61,419 bases of DNA from Bacillota bacterium (GTDB lineage Bacteria > Bacillota > Clostridia > Christensenellales > UMGS416). The translations under genes were made by a program, and so were the position numbers. The DNA is taken from contig JAEYPH010000001.1 in the NCBI GenBank assembly GCA_023410875.1, positions 1 to 61,419 on the forward strand. The letters are read 5' to 3'. This document shows positions 42,003 to 51,185 of the stretch, piece by piece (the first letter of the stretch is position 1; each line of letters opens with the position of its first letter). The notes beneath the pieces are model-generated. The model made no database searches. It saw nothing but the letters and a program-made list of their open reading frames with translations, and was not told where the DNA came from.

Positions 42003-43022
42003 TCAGTCACCGCAAATCCTGCCCTCGAAGGCTACCCGGCGAAGCACATCTTCCATCAGCCCCTCGAACTGCGGCAGGTCCAGCGACTGCGCGCCGTCGC
42101 TCATGGCCTCGGCGGGGTTGTCGTGCACCTCTATCATCAGAGCATCCGCCCCGCAGGCGATGGCCGCGCGGCTCAAGGATGGCACCAGGCGGCTCAGGCC
42201 CGCAGCGTGGCTGGGGTCCACCAGCACCGGCAGGTGGCTGCGCTCCTTCAGCAGCGGCACCGCCGACAGGTCCAGCGTGTTGCGGGTGGCGGTCTCGAAG
42301 GTGCGGATGCCCCGTTCGCACAGCATCACCTGGGTGTTCCCCTGGCTCATGATGTGCTCGGCGCTCATCAGGAATTCCTCTATCGTGTTGGAGAAGCCGC
42401 GCTTGAGCAGCACTGGCTTGCCGAAGCTGCCGACCTCCCGCAGCAGGTCGAAGTTCTGCATGTTGCGCGCGCCGATCTGTATCACGTCCACGTCCTCAAA
42501 CAGCGGCAGCTGAACGGCGCTTAAAATCTCGGTGACGATCGGCAGGCCGGTCTCCCGCTTGGCGGCCAGCAGCAGGCGGATGCCCTCGTCCTTGAGGCCG
42601 CTGAAGGAATAGGGCGACGTGCGGGGTTTAAAGGCGCCGCCCCGCAGCAATGTGGCCCCGGCGGACTTCACCGCGCGGGCCACAGTCAGCAGCTGCTCCT
42701 CACTCTCCACCGAGCACGGCCCGGCGATCACATGGAAGAACCCAGCGCCCATGCGCCGGCCTGCCACGTCCACGATGGTGTCGTCGGCGTGCACTGCGCG
42801 GTTCACAGCCTTGTAGGGTTCGGTCACGCGCTTGCCATAGCTCACGATGGGGTTGGTTTGCACGACCTTGTCCACATCCACGGTGGCGGTGTTGCCGATC
42901 AGGCACACGACGGTGTGCTCAGTGCCGTGGCTCAGGATTGTGGAAAAACCCCGGGCCTCGAACCCCGCGATGAAGCGATCGATCTGTTGTTTCGTAACGC
43001 CTTCTTTGAGTACGAATACCAT
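42003..43022 (-). CDS. aroF: 3-deoxy-7-phosphoheptulonate synthase
   Basis: A 339-residue DAHP synthase of the AroA-beta/KDO8PS-like type with an N-terminal ferredoxin-like regulatory domain (VFVLKEGVTKQQIDRFIAGFEARGF...). Catalytic landmarks are IAGPCSVESEEQLL, LLRGGAFKPRTSPYSFSGL, KPVLLKRGFSNTIEEFL, ERGIRTFE and VDPSHAAG. It feeds the shikimate pathway that supplies chorismate to the trp genes. Starts 2 bases after trpA, last gene of the operon. The regulatory domain suggests aromatic amino acid feedback. Confidence 0.94.
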   Translation of the reverse strand: MVFVLKEGVTKQQIDRFIAGFEARGFSTILSHGTEHTVVCLIGNTATVDVDKVVQTNPIVSYGKRVTEPYKAVNRAVHADDTIVDVAGRRMGAGFFHVIAGPCSVESEEQLLTVARAVKSAGATLLRGGAFKPRTSPYSFSGLKDEGIRLLLAAKRETGLPIVTEILSAVQLPLFEDVDVIQIGARNMQNFDLLREVGSFGKPVLLKRGFSNTIEEFLMSAEHIMSQGNTQVMLCERGIRTFETATRNTLDLSAVPLLKERSHLPVLVDPSHAAGLSRLVPSLSRAAIACGADALMIEVHDNPAEAMSDGAQSLDLPQFEGLMEDVLRRVAFEGRICGD

Positions 43023-43024
43023 GG

Positions 43025-43813
43025 TTACGCTTGCTCCTTTGCCGCGTCGATGGCCTGCCGCATGGCCCGGGCGTAGGCCCGCAGCGGCTGCTCGCTGTCG
43101 CGGCCATGCTCGCTGATCAGCCGCACGATGGCGCTGCCCACGATGGCGCCGTCGGCATGGCGGGCCACGGCCGCGGCCTGCTCCGGCGTGGCAATGCCAA
43201 AGCCCACGGCAACGGGGATGTCCCGTGCCGCCTTCACCGCGGCCACCATACCGGCCACGTCGCCGGTGATGGCGCTGCGCACGCCGGTGACGCCCAGCGA
43301 CGACACGCAATACACGAAGCCCTGAGCCTGGGCGGCGATGGCGCCGATGCGCTCGCGGGACGTCGGCGCGATCAGCGAGATCAGCGCCACGCCGTGGGCC
43401 TCACAGTGGGGCAGCAGCTCGCCGCGCTCCTCAAAGGGCAAGTCCGGCACGATCAGTGCGTCCACACCGGCTTCGGCACAGTTGCTTAAGAACCGCTCGG
43501 CCCCGTAGGCGAACACCGGGTTGGCATAGGTCATGAAGGCCAGCGCCACCTGGGTGTGCGCGCGCAGGCGGCGGGCCAGCGCGAAGATGCCGTCGCTGGT
43601 CGTGCCGGCGGAAAGTGCCCGCACGTCGGCGGCCTGGATCACCGGCCCCTCGGCCACCGGGTCGGAAAAGGGGATGCCCAGCTCGATGAGGTCCGCGCCC
43701 TCCTGGGCCAGCGCAAGCACCAGACGCTCGGTGGTCTCCAGGTCTGGGTCGCCGGCGGTCAGGAACGGGATAAACGCCTTGCCGCGGGCGAAGGCCGTTT
43801 GCAGCCTATTCAT
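43025..43813 (-). CDS. trpA: Tryptophan synthase alpha chain
   Basis: A 262-residue barrel that splits indole-glycerol phosphate. The catalytic acid pair is seen in LIELGIPFSDPVAEGPVIQAA, with ALAFMTYANPVFAYG, PDLPFEE and VSSLGVTGVR following. Overlaps the end of trpB by 8 bases, consistent with coupled synthesis of the alpha-beta complex. Confidence 0.96.
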   Translation of the reverse strand: MNRLQTAFARGKAFIPFLTAGDPDLETTERLVLALAQEGADLIELGIPFSDPVAEGPVIQAADVRALSAGTTSDGIFALARRLRAHTQVALAFMTYANPVFAYGAERFLSNCAEAGVDALIVPDLPFEERGELLPHCEAHGVALISLIAPTSRERIGAIAAQAQGFVYCVSSLGVTGVRSAITGDVAGMVAAVKAARDIPVAVGFGIATPEQAAAVARHADGAIVGSAIVRLISEHGRDSEQPLRAYARAMRQAIDAAKEQA

Positions 43814-44990
43814 GCAGGTCCACCCCCTTGTATCGCGCGATGGCGGCCACGTCCTTATCGCCGCGACCGCTTAAATTGATGACAATGATCTGATCCTTTC
43901 CCATTGATGGCGCAAGCTTTCTCGCATAGGCCACGGCGTGAGCGCTCTCCACGGCGGGGATGATGCCCTCCATGCGCGAGAGGTAGCCGAAGGCGTCCAC
44001 GGCCTCGGCATCGGTCACGGGCACATATTCGGCCCGGCCGGTGTCCTTTAGGTTCGCGTGCTCCGGGCCGATGCCGGGGTAATCCAGCCCCGCGGAGATG
44101 GAATACACCGGCGCGATCTGGCCGTATTCGTCCTGGCAGAAGTAGCTCTTCATGCCGTGGAAGATGCCCACGCTGCCGGTGGCCACGGTGGCGGCGTTGC
44201 GCTCTGTCTCCACGCCCTCCCCTGCCGCCTCGCAGCCGATCAGCCGCACCGAGGGTTCATCGATGAACTCATAGAACAGGCCCATGGCGTTGCTGCCGCC
44301 GCCCACGCAGGCGATCAGCGCGTCGGGCAGCCGGCCCTCCCGCTCCAGCAGCTGCGCGCGCACCTCCCGGCCTATGACGCTCTGGAAATCCCGCACGATG
44401 GTTGGGAACGGGTGCGGGCCCATGACCGATCCCATCACGTAGTGGGTGTCGTCCATGCGGGTGGTCCATTCCCGCATAGTCTCGTTGACGGCGTCCTTGA
44501 GCGTCCGCGTGCCGCTGTCCACCGGGTGCACGGTGGCTCCCAGCAGCTCCATGCGGTAGACGTTGAGCGCCTGGCGCTCGGTGTCCTCGCGGCCCATGTA
44601 GATTTCGCATTCCAGCCCCATGAGCGCCGCGGCGGTGGCCGTGGCCACGCCGTGTTGGCCCGCGCCGGTCTCGGCGATCACGCGGGTCTTGCCCATGCGC
44701 TTGGCCAGCAGCACCTGCCCCAGCACGTTGTTGATCTTGTGGGAGCCGGTGTGGTTGAGGTCCTCGCGCTTGAGATAAACCTTGGCCCCGCCCAGATCAG
44801 CGGTCATGCGCTCGGCGTAATACAGCCGCGACGGCCGCCCGGCGTAATCCCGCAGCAGCTCCTCCAGCTCGGCCAGAAAGTCCGGGTCACTCTTGTAATG
44901 CTCATAGGCCTGTTCCAGCTCTATGACGGCATTCATCAGCGTCTCGGGGATGTATTGCCCGCCGTGGATGCCGAATCGTCCCTTGCTCAT
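43806..44990 (-). CDS. trpB: Tryptophan synthase beta chain
   Basis: A 394-residue PLP enzyme joining indole and serine. The PLP lysine lies in REDLNHTGSHKINNVLGQ. The ETGAGQHGVATATAAAL and CVGGGSNAMGLFYEF motifs are intact. N-terminus FGIHGGQYIPETLMNAVIEL is that of TrpB1. It overlaps trpF (ATGA). Confidence 0.97.
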   Translation of the reverse strand: MSKGRFGIHGGQYIPETLMNAVIELEQAYEHYKSDPDFLAELEELLRDYAGRPSRLYYAERMTADLGGAKVYLKREDLNHTGSHKINNVLGQVLLAKRMGKTRVIAETGAGQHGVATATAAALMGLECEIYMGREDTERQALNVYRMELLGATVHPVDSGTRTLKDAVNETMREWTTRMDDTHYVMGSVMGPHPFPTIVRDFQSVIGREVRAQLLEREGRLPDALIACVGGGSNAMGLFYEFIDEPSVRLIGCEAAGEGVETERNAATVATGSVGIFHGMKSYFCQDEYGQIAPVYSISAGLDYPGIGPEHANLKDTGRAEYVPVTDAEAVDAFGYLSRMEGIIPAVESAHAVAYARKLAPSMGKDQIIVINLSGRGDKDVAAIARYKGVDLHE

Positions 44991-45604
44991 GTGTTCAGCC
45001 CCCTTATACAGGATACGAATTGTATGATCTTGTCCGCGTCCTTGACGCCGCCGGTCTCCAGCGCGGAGCTTGCGTCCAGCGCGAAGGGCTTGGCGGCTTG
45101 CACCGCCTGCGCCGCGTTGTGCGGCCCGATGCCCCCGGCCAGGAAGAAAGGCTTGCGCAGCTCGGGTATCAGCGCCCAGTCGAACGCCGCGCCGACGCCG
45201 CCGTATTGGCCGCTGTGGAAGGCGTCCAGCAGCAGATAATCACAGGAGGTCTCCTGGGCCGCCAGCACATCCGCCGCGGAACGCACCCGCACCGCGCGGA
45301 TGACCGGGCAGCCGGCCTGCTCCCGCACCCGCTCAATGGTTTCAGCGTCCTCATCGCCGTGCAGTTGCGCCATGTCTATGATGCCCGGCTTCGCTAACGC
45401 CGCGATGTCCGCGGGGTCGGCGTTCACGAACACGCCCACAGTCAGGATGCCCGGTTTGAGCTCTTTCTTCAGCGTTTCCACGTGCTGCGGCGTGACCTGG
45501 CGGCGGCTGGGCGCGAACACGAATCCGATGTAGTCGGGCATGGCCTCATTGACGGCCTCGATGTCCTGCGGACGGGAGAGGCCGCACACCTTAACTTTCG
45601 TCAT
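44987..45604 (-). CDS. trpF: Phosphoribosylanthranilate isomerase
   Basis: A 205-residue barrel with VKVCGLSRPQDI (catalytic C), FAPSRRQV, QLHGDE, LLLDAF and FLAGGIGPHNA, all normal for TrpF. It overlaps both neighbours by 4 bases (ATGA type). Confidence 0.95.
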   Translation of the reverse strand: MTKVKVCGLSRPQDIEAVNEAMPDYIGFVFAPSRRQVTPQHVETLKKELKPGILTVGVFVNADPADIAALAKPGIIDMAQLHGDEDAETIERVREQAGCPVIRAVRVRSAADVLAAQETSCDYLLLDAFHSGQYGGVGAAFDWALIPELRKPFFLAGGIGPHNAAQAVQAAKPFALDASSALETGGVKDADKIIQFVSCIRGLNT

Positions 45605-46386
45605 GTGCACGCCTCCCGCAACGCCTGCAGCGCCTCGCGGCGGTCCGGGGCGCGCATCAGCGCCTCGCCGATCAGCGCACCGTCCACGCCGGCGGCCCGC
45701 AGCTTCCTCAGATCGTCGGCGGTGGAGATGCCGCTCTCGGCCACATAGGCGACACCCGGCGGTACCCGGTCCCGCAGCCGCAGGCACGTGTTCAGGTCCA
45801 CGGCGAAGGTGCGCAGGTCCCGGTTGTTGACGCCGACGACGGCTGCGCCGGCGGACAGCGCCGACGCAACCTTCGCCGCGTCATGGGCTTCCACCAAAGC
45901 GCCGAGCCCCAGATCGGCGCAGACGCCCAGATACTTGGCCAGCGTGGCCGTGTCCAGCAGCGCGGCGATCAGCAGCACCGCGTCGGCGCCCAGCAGCTTG
46001 GCCTCATAGAGTTGGTATTCATCCACAGTGAAATCCTTGCGCAGCAGCGGCACGCCCACGCGGTCGCGGATGTCTTTCAGATATTGGTCGCTGCCCAGGA
46101 AATACTGGGGTTCCGTGAGCACTGAGATCGCCGCCGCGCCGCCGACCTCATAGTCGGCGGCGATGTCCAGGTAGGGGAAGTCCGGCGCGATCAGCCCCTT
46201 GCTGGGCGACGCGCGCTTGACCTCGCAGATCAGCGAAAGACCGGCAGCGCCCAGCTCGGCGCGCAGTTGGTCGCCGCCGCGGGGCAGCGCCAGCGCCCGC
46301 TGCCGCAGCGTCTCCAGCGGTTCCTTGGCACGGGCTTCAGCCACGCGGGCGCGGGCGGCGTCGGCCAGGGTATCCAGCATGCTCAT
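45601..46386 (-). CDS. trpC: Indole-3-glycerol phosphate synthase
   Basis: A 261-residue barrel. Active-site segments LICEVKRASPSKGLI, ISVLTEPQYFLGS, LLRKDFTVDEYQL, VGVNNRDLRTF and VAESGISTADDL are intact. The start ATG at 46386 overlaps the trpD stop. Confidence 0.96.
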   Translation of the reverse strand: MSMLDTLADAARARVAEARAKEPLETLRQRALALPRGGDQLRAELGAAGLSLICEVKRASPSKGLIAPDFPYLDIAADYEVGGAAAISVLTEPQYFLGSDQYLKDIRDRVGVPLLRKDFTVDEYQLYEAKLLGADAVLLIAALLDTATLAKYLGVCADLGLGALVEAHDAAKVASALSAGAAVVGVNNRDLRTFAVDLNTCLRLRDRVPPGVAYVAESGISTADDLRKLRAAGVDGALIGEALMRAPDRREALQALREACT

Positions 46387-47396
46387 GCGGCCTCCTGTGT
46401 GGCACGCACGAATGCCTCCAAAGTAGTTATAGCTGTGCCGCTGTCCAGTGTGGACGCGGCCAAGGCCACGCCCTCGTGCAGGCTGCCTGCCCGGCCGGCC
46501 AGATACAGGCACGCCCCGGCGTTCAACAGCACGATGTCGCGCTTGGCGCCCCGCTCGCCCGAGAGGATGCGCCGGGCGATGGCCGCGTTGTCGGCGGCGT
46601 CGCCGCCCACCAGGTCCGTCAGCGCACACAGCGCGAAGCCCAGCTCCCGGGGGTCCAGCGTGGTGTGGGCCAACTGCCCGTCGCGCACCTCACACACATG
46701 GGTCGGCGCGGCGGCGGAAATCTCGTCCAGCCCGTCGGTGCCGTGCACGACCATGGCCCGGCGCACGCCCAGCTTGCTGAGCACCCGGGCCAGCGGCTCC
46801 ACGAGCCGTTCATCGTACACGCCCAGCAGCTGCAGCTCCGCGCCGGCGGGGTTGGCCATGGGGCCCAGGATGTTGAAGATCGTGCGCATGCCCAGCTCCC
46901 GGCGCACCGGCGCGGCGTGGCGCATGCTGGGGTGATACACCGGCGCGAACAGGAAGCACATGCCGGCCCGGCGCAGCACCTGCTCACTCTGCTGCGGCGT
47001 CAGGTCGATGCGTGCACCCAGCGCCTCCAGCACATCCGCCGCGCCGCAGCGGCTGCTCACCGAGCGGTTGCCGTGCTTGGCCACGGGCACGCCGGCGGCG
47101 GCGATCACAAAGGCCGACACCGTGGAAATGTTGAACGTGAACGCGCCGTCGCCTCCGGTGCCAACGATTTCCAGCACCTCGCCCTCATGCTTCAGGCGCG
47201 CACCGCTTTCGCGCATGGCTGCCGCGCAACCGGTGATCTCGTCGATGCTCTCGCCCTTCATGCGCAGGCCGGTCAAGAGAGCCGCGATCTGTGCCTGCGT
47301 GGCCTCGCCGGCCATGATCTGGGCCATGGCACCTTTCGCGTCGTCGAAGCTCAGATGGTTGCCGTCCACGATGGTCTTAATCGCTTGCTGAATCAT
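46383..47396 (-). CDS. trpD: Anthranilate phosphoribosyltransferase
   Basis: A 337-residue enzyme with EIVGTGGDGAFTFNISTVSA (PRPP loop), KHGNRSVSSRCGAADVLEALG and the FLFAPVYHPSMRHA block. Single-function TrpD, not fused to TrpG. Overlaps trpG by 4 bases. Confidence 0.96.
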   Translation of the reverse strand: MIQQAIKTIVDGNHLSFDDAKGAMAQIMAGEATQAQIAALLTGLRMKGESIDEITGCAAAMRESGARLKHEGEVLEIVGTGGDGAFTFNISTVSAFVIAAAGVPVAKHGNRSVSSRCGAADVLEALGARIDLTPQQSEQVLRRAGMCFLFAPVYHPSMRHAAPVRRELGMRTIFNILGPMANPAGAELQLLGVYDERLVEPLARVLSKLGVRRAMVVHGTDGLDEISAAAPTHVCEVRDGQLAHTTLDPRELGFALCALTDLVGGDAADNAAIARRILSGERGAKRDIVLLNAGACLYLAGRAGSLHEGVALAASTLDSGTAITTLEAFVRATQEAA

Positions 47397-47974
47397 GCCG
47401 CGCCTCCTGTGATCTTCAAGAAATTACTTACAATTGTCGGCCCCTGGGGCGTCAGGATCGATTCGGGGTGGAACTGCAGGCCATAGAGCCGGTGCTGCCG
47501 GTGGGCCACGGCCATGACTTCGCCGTCCTCGTCGTGGGCCACGACCTGCAACTCGTCGGGCATCGTGTCCCGCCGAGCCGCCAGCGAATGGTAGCGCGCA
47601 CCTTGCACATGGCCGCCCAGGCCGGCGAACAGCGGGCAGTCCGTATCCACGGCGATGCGGCAGGACTTGCCGTGCATCAGCCGCCGGGCATGCTCCACCC
47701 GGGCCCCGAACACCTCGCAGATGGCCTGATGGCCCAGGCACACGCCCAGCATCGGGAACTCGCCGGCCAGCTCCGATATGGCCCGCTCGCACACGCCGGC
47801 GTCGCGGGGATAGCCCGGCCCCGGAGACAGCACGATATGGCTGGGCTGCAGGGCCCGAATGCCGGCCACATCCAGCGCGTCGTTGCGCGCCACGCGCACG
47901 TCGGCGCCCAAGCCGGCCAGCAGCTGGTAGAGGTTGTAGGTGAAGGAATCGTAGTTGTCGATCAACAGGATCAT
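47393..47974 (-). CDS. trpG: Anthranilate synthase glutamine amidotransferase subunit
   Basis: A 193-residue class I amidotransferase. The nucleophile is in LGVCLGHQAICEVFGA, with LSPGPGYPRDAG before it and the H-x-E pair near LQFHPESILT. It passes ammonia to TrpE. It might also serve aminodeoxychorismate synthase (PabA role), as in some Bacillota. The ATG is behind GAGGAGGG. Confidence 0.95.
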   Translation of the reverse strand: MILLIDNYDSFTYNLYQLLAGLGADVRVARNDALDVAGIRALQPSHIVLSPGPGYPRDAGVCERAISELAGEFPMLGVCLGHQAICEVFGARVEHARRLMHGKSCRIAVDTDCPLFAGLGGHVQGARYHSLAARRDTMPDELQVVAHDEDGEVMAVAHRQHRLYGLQFHPESILTPQGPTIVSNFLKITGGAA

Positions 47975-49434
47975 TGCATACCCTCCTCTGCGGCTCTCTG
48001 TATCGCGGCGATCACCGCGCCGGCCTTATTGGCCGATTCCTCATATTCTTTTTGCGGCACGCTGTCGGCCACGATGCCCGCGCCGGCCTGCACGGTCACG
48101 CGGTCGCCATCGCGCACGGCCATGCGTATCGCGATGCACGTGTCCAGATTGCCGGCGAAATCCACATAGCCGATGGCCCCGCCGTACAGCCCCCGGGGCG
48201 CGCCTTCCAGCTCGTCGATGATCTGGCACGCGCGGATCTTGGGTGCGCCGCTCAAGGTTCCTGCTGGCAGGATGGCCTCCAGCGCGTCCAGCGCGTCGCA
48301 GCCGGGTTTCAGCTCGCCCTCCACCTGACTGGCGATGTGCATGACCCGCGAATAGCGCTGCACCCGCAGATAGTCGGCCACCCGCACACTTCCCACGGCG
48401 CTCACACGGCCCAGGTCGTTGCGGGCCAGGTCCACGAGCATGTTGTGCTCGCTCAATTCCTTCTCGTCGGCCAGCAGCTCGGCCTCCAGCGCGTCGTCCT
48501 GCTCCGGCGTGCGGCCCCTGGGCCGCGAGCCCGCCAGCGGGAACGTGGTCAGCCGCCCGTCCTGCAGGCGCACCAGCGTCTCCGGCGAGGAGCAAATGAC
48601 TTCACGGCCGTCCACATGCAGATACACCATGTAGGGCGAAGGGTTGGTCGTGCGCAGCACGCGGTAAGCCCCCAGCAGGCTACCCCGGCACGGGCTTTCG
48701 AAGCGCCGGCTGATGACCGCCTGGAAGATGTCGCCGTCCAGGATGTATTCCTTGGTGCGCTCCACCATGGCGGCAAACTGTTCGGTGGTCACGTTGCACG
48801 AGAAATCCACACCGGAGATGGGCTGCGCCGGCGGCAGCGGTTCTGTGCTCTGGATCAGTTCGCAGATGCGCCCGATGTCGGCCACGGCACGTTCATAGCT
48901 GGCCGGCAGATCGCCGGCGTCCATATTGGCGATCACGACGATCTTCTGGCGTAGGTGGTCGAAGGCGATGACCTTGTCGAAGAGCATGCCGTCGAAATCC
49001 GGGAAGCCGCCGTGGGCCACGCGGGAGCTGGGCTCGGCGTAGCCGATCATGCCATAGCCGAAGGCCCCGACGAAACCGCCGGTGAAGCTGGGCATGCCAG
49101 GCAGCCGCGGCGCGCGGTATTGCTCGATGATCTCGCGGATCACGTCCAGCGGCCGGTCGGTGCGCACAACGCGGTTCTGCGCGCCCTGCAGCGTCACGAG
49201 GCCGTCTTCACACGTTACCCGCAAGCTCGGGTCGAAGCCCAAAAACGAATAGCGGGCCCAGCGCTCGCCGCCCTCCACGCTCTCCAGCAGGAAGCACCGG
49301 GAGGACACGGCCAGCAGGCGCCGCAGCAGCGCAATGGGCGTGGCGATGTCGGCGTACAGCTCCCGGCAGACCGGGATCGTGTTGTAGTCCTTGGCAAGTT
49401 TTGCGACTGTTTTGAAATCCGGCGTGATGTTCAT
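47971..49434 (-). CDS. trpE: Anthranilate synthase component I
   Basis: A 487-residue chorismate-using enzyme. The tryptophan feedback motif is seen as FLLESVEGGERWARYSFLG. Catalytic blocks GDIFQAVISRRFE, TNPSPYMVYLH, SPETLVRLQDGR, PLAGSRPRG, DLARNDLGRV and GTLSGAPKIRA are intact. The ATG at 49434 is preceded by GGGAGGG; an upstream in-frame start lies in the T-box leader and is rejected. First gene of the operon, so transcript level depends on uncharged tRNA-Trp. Confidence 0.96.
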   Translation of the reverse strand: MNITPDFKTVAKLAKDYNTIPVCRELYADIATPIALLRRLLAVSSRCFLLESVEGGERWARYSFLGFDPSLRVTCEDGLVTLQGAQNRVVRTDRPLDVIREIIEQYRAPRLPGMPSFTGGFVGAFGYGMIGYAEPSSRVAHGGFPDFDGMLFDKVIAFDHLRQKIVVIANMDAGDLPASYERAVADIGRICELIQSTEPLPPAQPISGVDFSCNVTTEQFAAMVERTKEYILDGDIFQAVISRRFESPCRGSLLGAYRVLRTTNPSPYMVYLHVDGREVICSSPETLVRLQDGRLTTFPLAGSRPRGRTPEQDDALEAELLADEKELSEHNMLVDLARNDLGRVSAVGSVRVADYLRVQRYSRVMHIASQVEGELKPGCDALDALEAILPAGTLSGAPKIRACQIIDELEGAPRGLYGGAIGYVDFAGNLDTCIAIRMAVRDGDRVTVQAGAGIVADSVPQKEYEESANKAGAVIAAIQRAAEEGMQ

Positions 49435-49473
49435 GGCTGCCCTCCCGGCGTAGTTTGTCCGTTTTGGAAATAC

Positions 49474-49730
49474 AAAAAGGCTCCTGCCCCACTGCTGGGA
49501 CAGAAGCCTTGCTCCTGCGATACCACCCAAATTGATGGCAAAAAAAACGCCATCCACTCATTCCCACATGCCAACACATGCGCCCAGCTGATAACGGGCG
49601 GGCACCCGTCGGCGTCTACTCCCCTCCCAGGTTTCGAGCCGCCCTCACAAGTCCATTCGGAACCGTCCGTACCGCCGCATTCCCACCATTAGCGGCTCTC
49701 TGTGCGTACCAGACCGTTCGTACTACTCTT
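49474..49730 (-). promoter_or_regulatory. Tryptophan-specific T-box leader
   Basis: Reading the minus strand, the stem I start AGAGTAGTA lies near 49730-49722, followed by AGAGAGCC and GGTGGGAA. The specifier is GAA-TGG-ACT with TGG, the Trp codon, at 49655-49653. The T-box GGGTGGTATCGC follows at about 49528-49517, then terminator AAGGCTTCTG...CAGGAGCCTT with a T-run to 49474. Uncharged tRNA-Trp should disrupt that terminator and allow trpE transcription. Confidence 0.93.
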
Positions 49731-49754
49731 GCTCAAAGGTTTGTCGTTGCGTGC

Positions 49755-49783
49755 AGTATATGCGATAGGATTCCGACTGTCAA
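49755..49783 (-). promoter_or_regulatory. Promoter of the trp operon
   Basis: On the minus strand TTGACA, 17-base spacer, TATACT, about 25 bases upstream of the T-box stem I. Near-perfect sigma-A promoter. Confidence 0.88.
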
Positions 49784-49867
49784 CGGAATTTTTCGCAAAT
49801 TTATATTTCGTTTGAACTTTTTACCGTGTATTGCCATTATCATAGATGTCACAAAGGCGGTGGTAAA

Positions 49868-50407
49868 TTGGATGATGATCAGTTAATGATGGAATCGGCC
49901 AGAGGCAACCGCGCGGCCATGGAGCTGCTGGTGCTGCGCCACTATGATGAGGTGTTCGCCTACGCCACGCGGCGCACGGGCAGCCGCGTGGCCGCTCAGG
50001 ACATCGCCCAGGCCACCTTTGAAAACCTCGTGCGCTCGGTGCGCGGCTACCGGCCCATGGGGAGGTTCCGCCCGTTTTTGTTCACGATCGCCGGCAACGA
50101 AGTCAACGCCCACTTCCGGCGCACGCCGCCCACGCAACCGCTGCGCGACGACATCGGCGACGATGGCGACGCCGTGCGCCTCTTGATGCGCCGCGACGAA
50201 TACCGACGGGTGCGCGCCTGCGTGCTGGAGCTGCCCGCCGCCCAGCAAGAGGCGCTGGTGCTGTTCTACTACCACGATATGAGCATCAAGGACATCGCCC
50301 GAACCACCGGGAACAACGAGAACACCGTGAAATCCCGCCTGCGGCTGGCCATGGAAAAGCTGCGCGACAGGCTGAAAGGAGAGCAGGATGAACAGGAACT
50401 CCTCTGA
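49868..50407 (+). CDS. ECF-type RNA polymerase sigma factor
   Basis: A 179-residue sigma-70 family protein of the extracytoplasmic-function type. Region 2 covers MELLVLRHYDEVFAYATRRTG and ARDIAQATFENL-like text, and region 4 has LPAAQQEALVLFYYHDMSIKDIARTTGNNENTVKSRLRLAMEKLR. The start is TTG at 49868, giving MDDDQLMMESARGN, the common ECF beginning. A longer reading from an upstream frame has no support. It overlaps the next gene by 20 bases, and that gene takes the position usually held by the anti-sigma factor. Confidence 0.9.
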   Translation: MDDDQLMMESARGNRAAMELLVLRHYDEVFAYATRRTGSRVAAQDIAQATFENLVRSVRGYRPMGRFRPFLFTIAGNEVNAHFRRTPPTQPLRDDIGDDGDAVRLLMRRDEYRRVRACVLELPAAQQEALVLFYYHDMSIKDIARTTGNNENTVKSRLRLAMEKLRDRLKGEQDEQELL

Positions 50408-51185
50408 GTTGGAACGCGAAGACCGCGAGTTGCTGGCCGGGCTGACCGGAGAGCTGGACGCCTACGCCGCGCCGCCACCGTCACCCGCCGCCCGCGAGGC
50501 CGCAGCCCTGGCTGCTGCGGCGCTGCTGGAGCGGAACCGCCCCAGTGCGGCGCGCAGCCTGTGGCGGCAGCTGCGCATACAGGCGCGCTTCCTGCCGCTG
50601 TGGTACTACGGGGCCAGCGTGGCGCTGTGCGCGCTGGGCGTGGCGCTGCTGCTGAGCATGACCGCCCAGCAGGCCAGCCGTGTGGCCATCGCGATCGGCA
50701 TGGTGCCGCTGCCGGCGCTGCTGGGCCTGCTGGAGCTGTTCCACGGCGCCGACGAGGGCATGGGCGAGATCGAAAGCGCGTGCCGCTATTCCCCCGCCCG
50801 GGTCATGAGCGCCCGCATGCTGATCGTGGGCGTGCTGTCCGCCGCGTGCGCGGCGGCGCTGGGCGCGGTGTCCGGCGCGGGCCGGGGCTGGATGGCTGCC
50901 GGCATCGTCGTGGTGCCCTTCTGCGCAGGCTCCGCGCTGGGCCTGGGGCTCTCAGCAGCGCTGCACGGGCGCGCCAGCTCCGCCCAAGTGGCGCTGGCCA
51001 TCGCGCTGGTCAACGGCGCGGCGGCCGCTGCCGCCCAAACGCAATGGAAGGAACTGCTGGCCGTGACGCCCATTTCGTGGGCGCTGGCCATGGCCATTTC
51101 GGCGCTGGCGCTGGCCGGCGCGCTGAAGATCGTGCTGTCCGAACACTCCAAGATGATGGAAAGGAAGCTGCTGCAATGGAACTGA
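50388..51185 (+). CDS. Six-pass membrane protein, candidate anti-sigma factor
   Basis: A 265-residue protein. The N-terminal 70 residues are hydrophilic and cytoplasmic (LEREDRELLAGLTGELDAYAAPPPSPAAREAAAL). Then come about six membrane segments, among them WYYGASVALCALGVALLLSM, VPLPALLGLLELF, MLIVGVLSAACAAALGAVSG and SWALAMAISALALAGALKIV. Overlap with the sigma gene and the soluble N-terminus suggest an anti-sigma role, without a recognisable zinc motif. The start is behind GGAGAGCAGG. Overlaps the ATPase start by 10 bases. Confidence 0.65.
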   Translation: MNRNSSELEREDRELLAGLTGELDAYAAPPPSPAAREAAALAAAALLERNRPSAARSLWRQLRIQARFLPLWYYGASVALCALGVALLLSMTAQQASRVAIAIGMVPLPALLGLLELFHGADEGMGEIESACRYSPARVMSARMLIVGVLSAACAAALGAVSGAGRGWMAAGIVVVPFCAGSALGLGLSAALHGRASSAQVALAIALVNGAAAAAAQTQWKELLAVTPISWALAMAISALALAGALKIVLSEHSKMMERKLLQWN

